Source: Halanaerobiales bacterium (lineage in GTDB: Bacteria; Bacillota; Halanaerobiia; Halanaerobiales; M55B127). Taken from it: DNA of 5,923 nucleotides. A program made the position numbers and the translations under genes. The stretch is from the NCBI GenBank assembly GCA_021736965.1, contig JAIPEV010000114.1, positions 1 through 5,923 on the forward strand, read 5' to 3'. The notes under the pieces are model-generated. The model was not told the origin of the DNA. It did not search any database and worked only from the letters and a program-made list of their open reading frames with translations. Within the stretch, counting starts at the first letter, position 1. Every line of letters starts with the position of its first letter. Shown here piece by piece: positions 5,510 through 5,923 of the stretch.

Positions 5510-5923
5510 ATGGGGACTCTTTTTGTAATAATTATACTCCTTATAGTGCTATTTTCTGCAATATCTGATAAAAAGTCTGCAAATAATAAAAAAAATGGAT
5601 ATACCTACAAAAGATCAAATAAAGAAGTACATAAAAATACGGATAAAAGGCCACTTAAAAAAATTGCACTAAATGATAAAGATTGGCGTAGACGCGATAC
5701 TGCAATAAAAAAATTAAATAATGAACAAATATTGAAAAAAATAGCCCTCAATGACAATGATTCGAGGTTACGTTCAACTGCTACCAAAAAAATATCGGAT
5801 CAAAATGTATTGAAAAAAATAGCCCTCAATGACAATGATCCGTTAGTACGTTCAGATGCTACCAATGAAATATTGAATCAAAATGTATTGAAAAAAATAG
5901 CCCTCAATGACAATGATTCATTA
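5510..5923 (+). CDS. membrane-anchored HEAT-like repeat protein (partial, 3' end off window)
   Basis: The frame opens at ATG 5510 and is still open at the window edge (138 complete codons). Residues about 4-18 (LFVIIILLIVLFSAI) are one hydrophobic span. No charge precedes it and lysines follow (K21, K22, K27, K28), so the positive-inside rule predicts an N-terminal anchor with the rest in the cytoplasm; a signal peptide is less likely, as no clear cleavage motif is seen. A basic linker runs to about residue 48. From L49 come repeats of 26 residues with consensus LKKIALNDND..VR..A...I..Q, beginning at L49, L75, L101 and L127. These match bacterial HEAT-like/LRV-type helical repeats that bind proteins. 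No enzymatic motif is seen. Coupling to gene 3 suggests it helps place or regulate the NERD-helicase. Total length and repeat number are unknown. Confidence 0.8.
   Translation, partial: MGTLFVIIILLIVLFSAISDKKSANNKKNGYTYKRSNKEVHKNTDKRPLKKIALNDKDWRRRDTAIKKLNNEQILKKIALNDNDSRLRSTATKKISDQNVLKKIALNDNDPLVRSDATNEILNQNVLKKIALNDNDSL
5519..5563 (+). other. N-terminal membrane anchor of gene 4
   Basis: Residues 4-18 are all hydrophobic apart from S16, and are followed by a lysine-rich stretch from K21. The span is short, about 15-16 residues, but compatible with a single crossing. Confidence 0.7.
5654..5923 (+). repeat. 78-bp in-frame tandem repeats in gene 4
   Basis: Units begin at 5654, 5732, 5810 and 5888, the last cut by the window edge. 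A 30-base block starting TTGAAAAAAATAGCC is identical at 5732-5761, 5810-5839 and 5888-5917. The perfect match extends to 41 bases between 5799-5839 and 5877-5917. Units 2 and 3 match at 67 of 78 positions; unit 1 is clearly older and more diverged. Since 78 is a multiple of three, loss or gain of a unit keeps the frame. Confidence 0.92.

Noticed and set aside
5654..5923. CRISPR array or non-coding satellite
   Set aside because: The repeats are directly adjacent with no unique spacers, the period of 78 is a multiple of three, and the frame stays open with a consistent HEAT-like protein repeat.
1..5923. Transposase, integrase, tRNA or attachment-site features
   Set aside because: No such protein motifs, cloverleaf sequence or flanking duplicated ends were found; signs of mobility, if any, must lie outside the window.

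Overview
This is an AT-rich bacterial segment, roughly 20-30% G+C in the 60-base lines I counted by hand, with all real genes on the + strand. Shine-Dalgarno-like sites precede genes 2, 3 and 4 and the standard bacterial code works throughout. Nothing identifies the genus. A low-GC proteobacterium or Firmicute is possible, and the content looks like an accessory (defence-type) region rather than housekeeping DNA.

Layout: positions 1-89 may hold the last 28 codons of an upstream gene (weak), followed by 55 nt of leader. Gene 1 (145-2739) encodes an 864-residue protein with a RelE/ParE-like N-terminal domain, a complete UvrD-type SF1 helicase and a TPR-like tail. Gene 2 (2748-3605), 8 nt later, encodes a 285-residue coiled-coil protein with one membrane segment near its C-terminus. 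After 85 nt carrying a possible internal promoter and a small inverted repeat comes gene 3 (3691-5508), a 605-residue NERD-nuclease plus UvrD-type helicase with its key motifs intact. Gene 4 starts after a single spacer base (5510) and runs off the window. It encodes an N-terminal membrane anchor followed by 26-residue HEAT-like repeats, encoded by 78-bp tandem DNA repeats.

Working model (inference): this is a co-transcribed, probably membrane-associated system built on two SF1 helicases, each carrying a different nuclease-related N-terminal domain: a RelE fold, typical of ribosome/mRNA-targeting toxins, and a NERD fold, typical of DNA-cleaving enzymes. Two small membrane-anchored proteins, predicted to display their coiled coil or HEAT-like repeats to the cytoplasm, could act as sensors or scaffolds. 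The composition suggests anti-phage or anti-plasmid defence. I do not recognise this four-gene arrangement as a named system, so function and novelty both need a database neighbourhood search. No tRNA, rRNA, CRISPR array, transposase or convincing terminator was seen, and no stretch over 300 bases lacks a gene.
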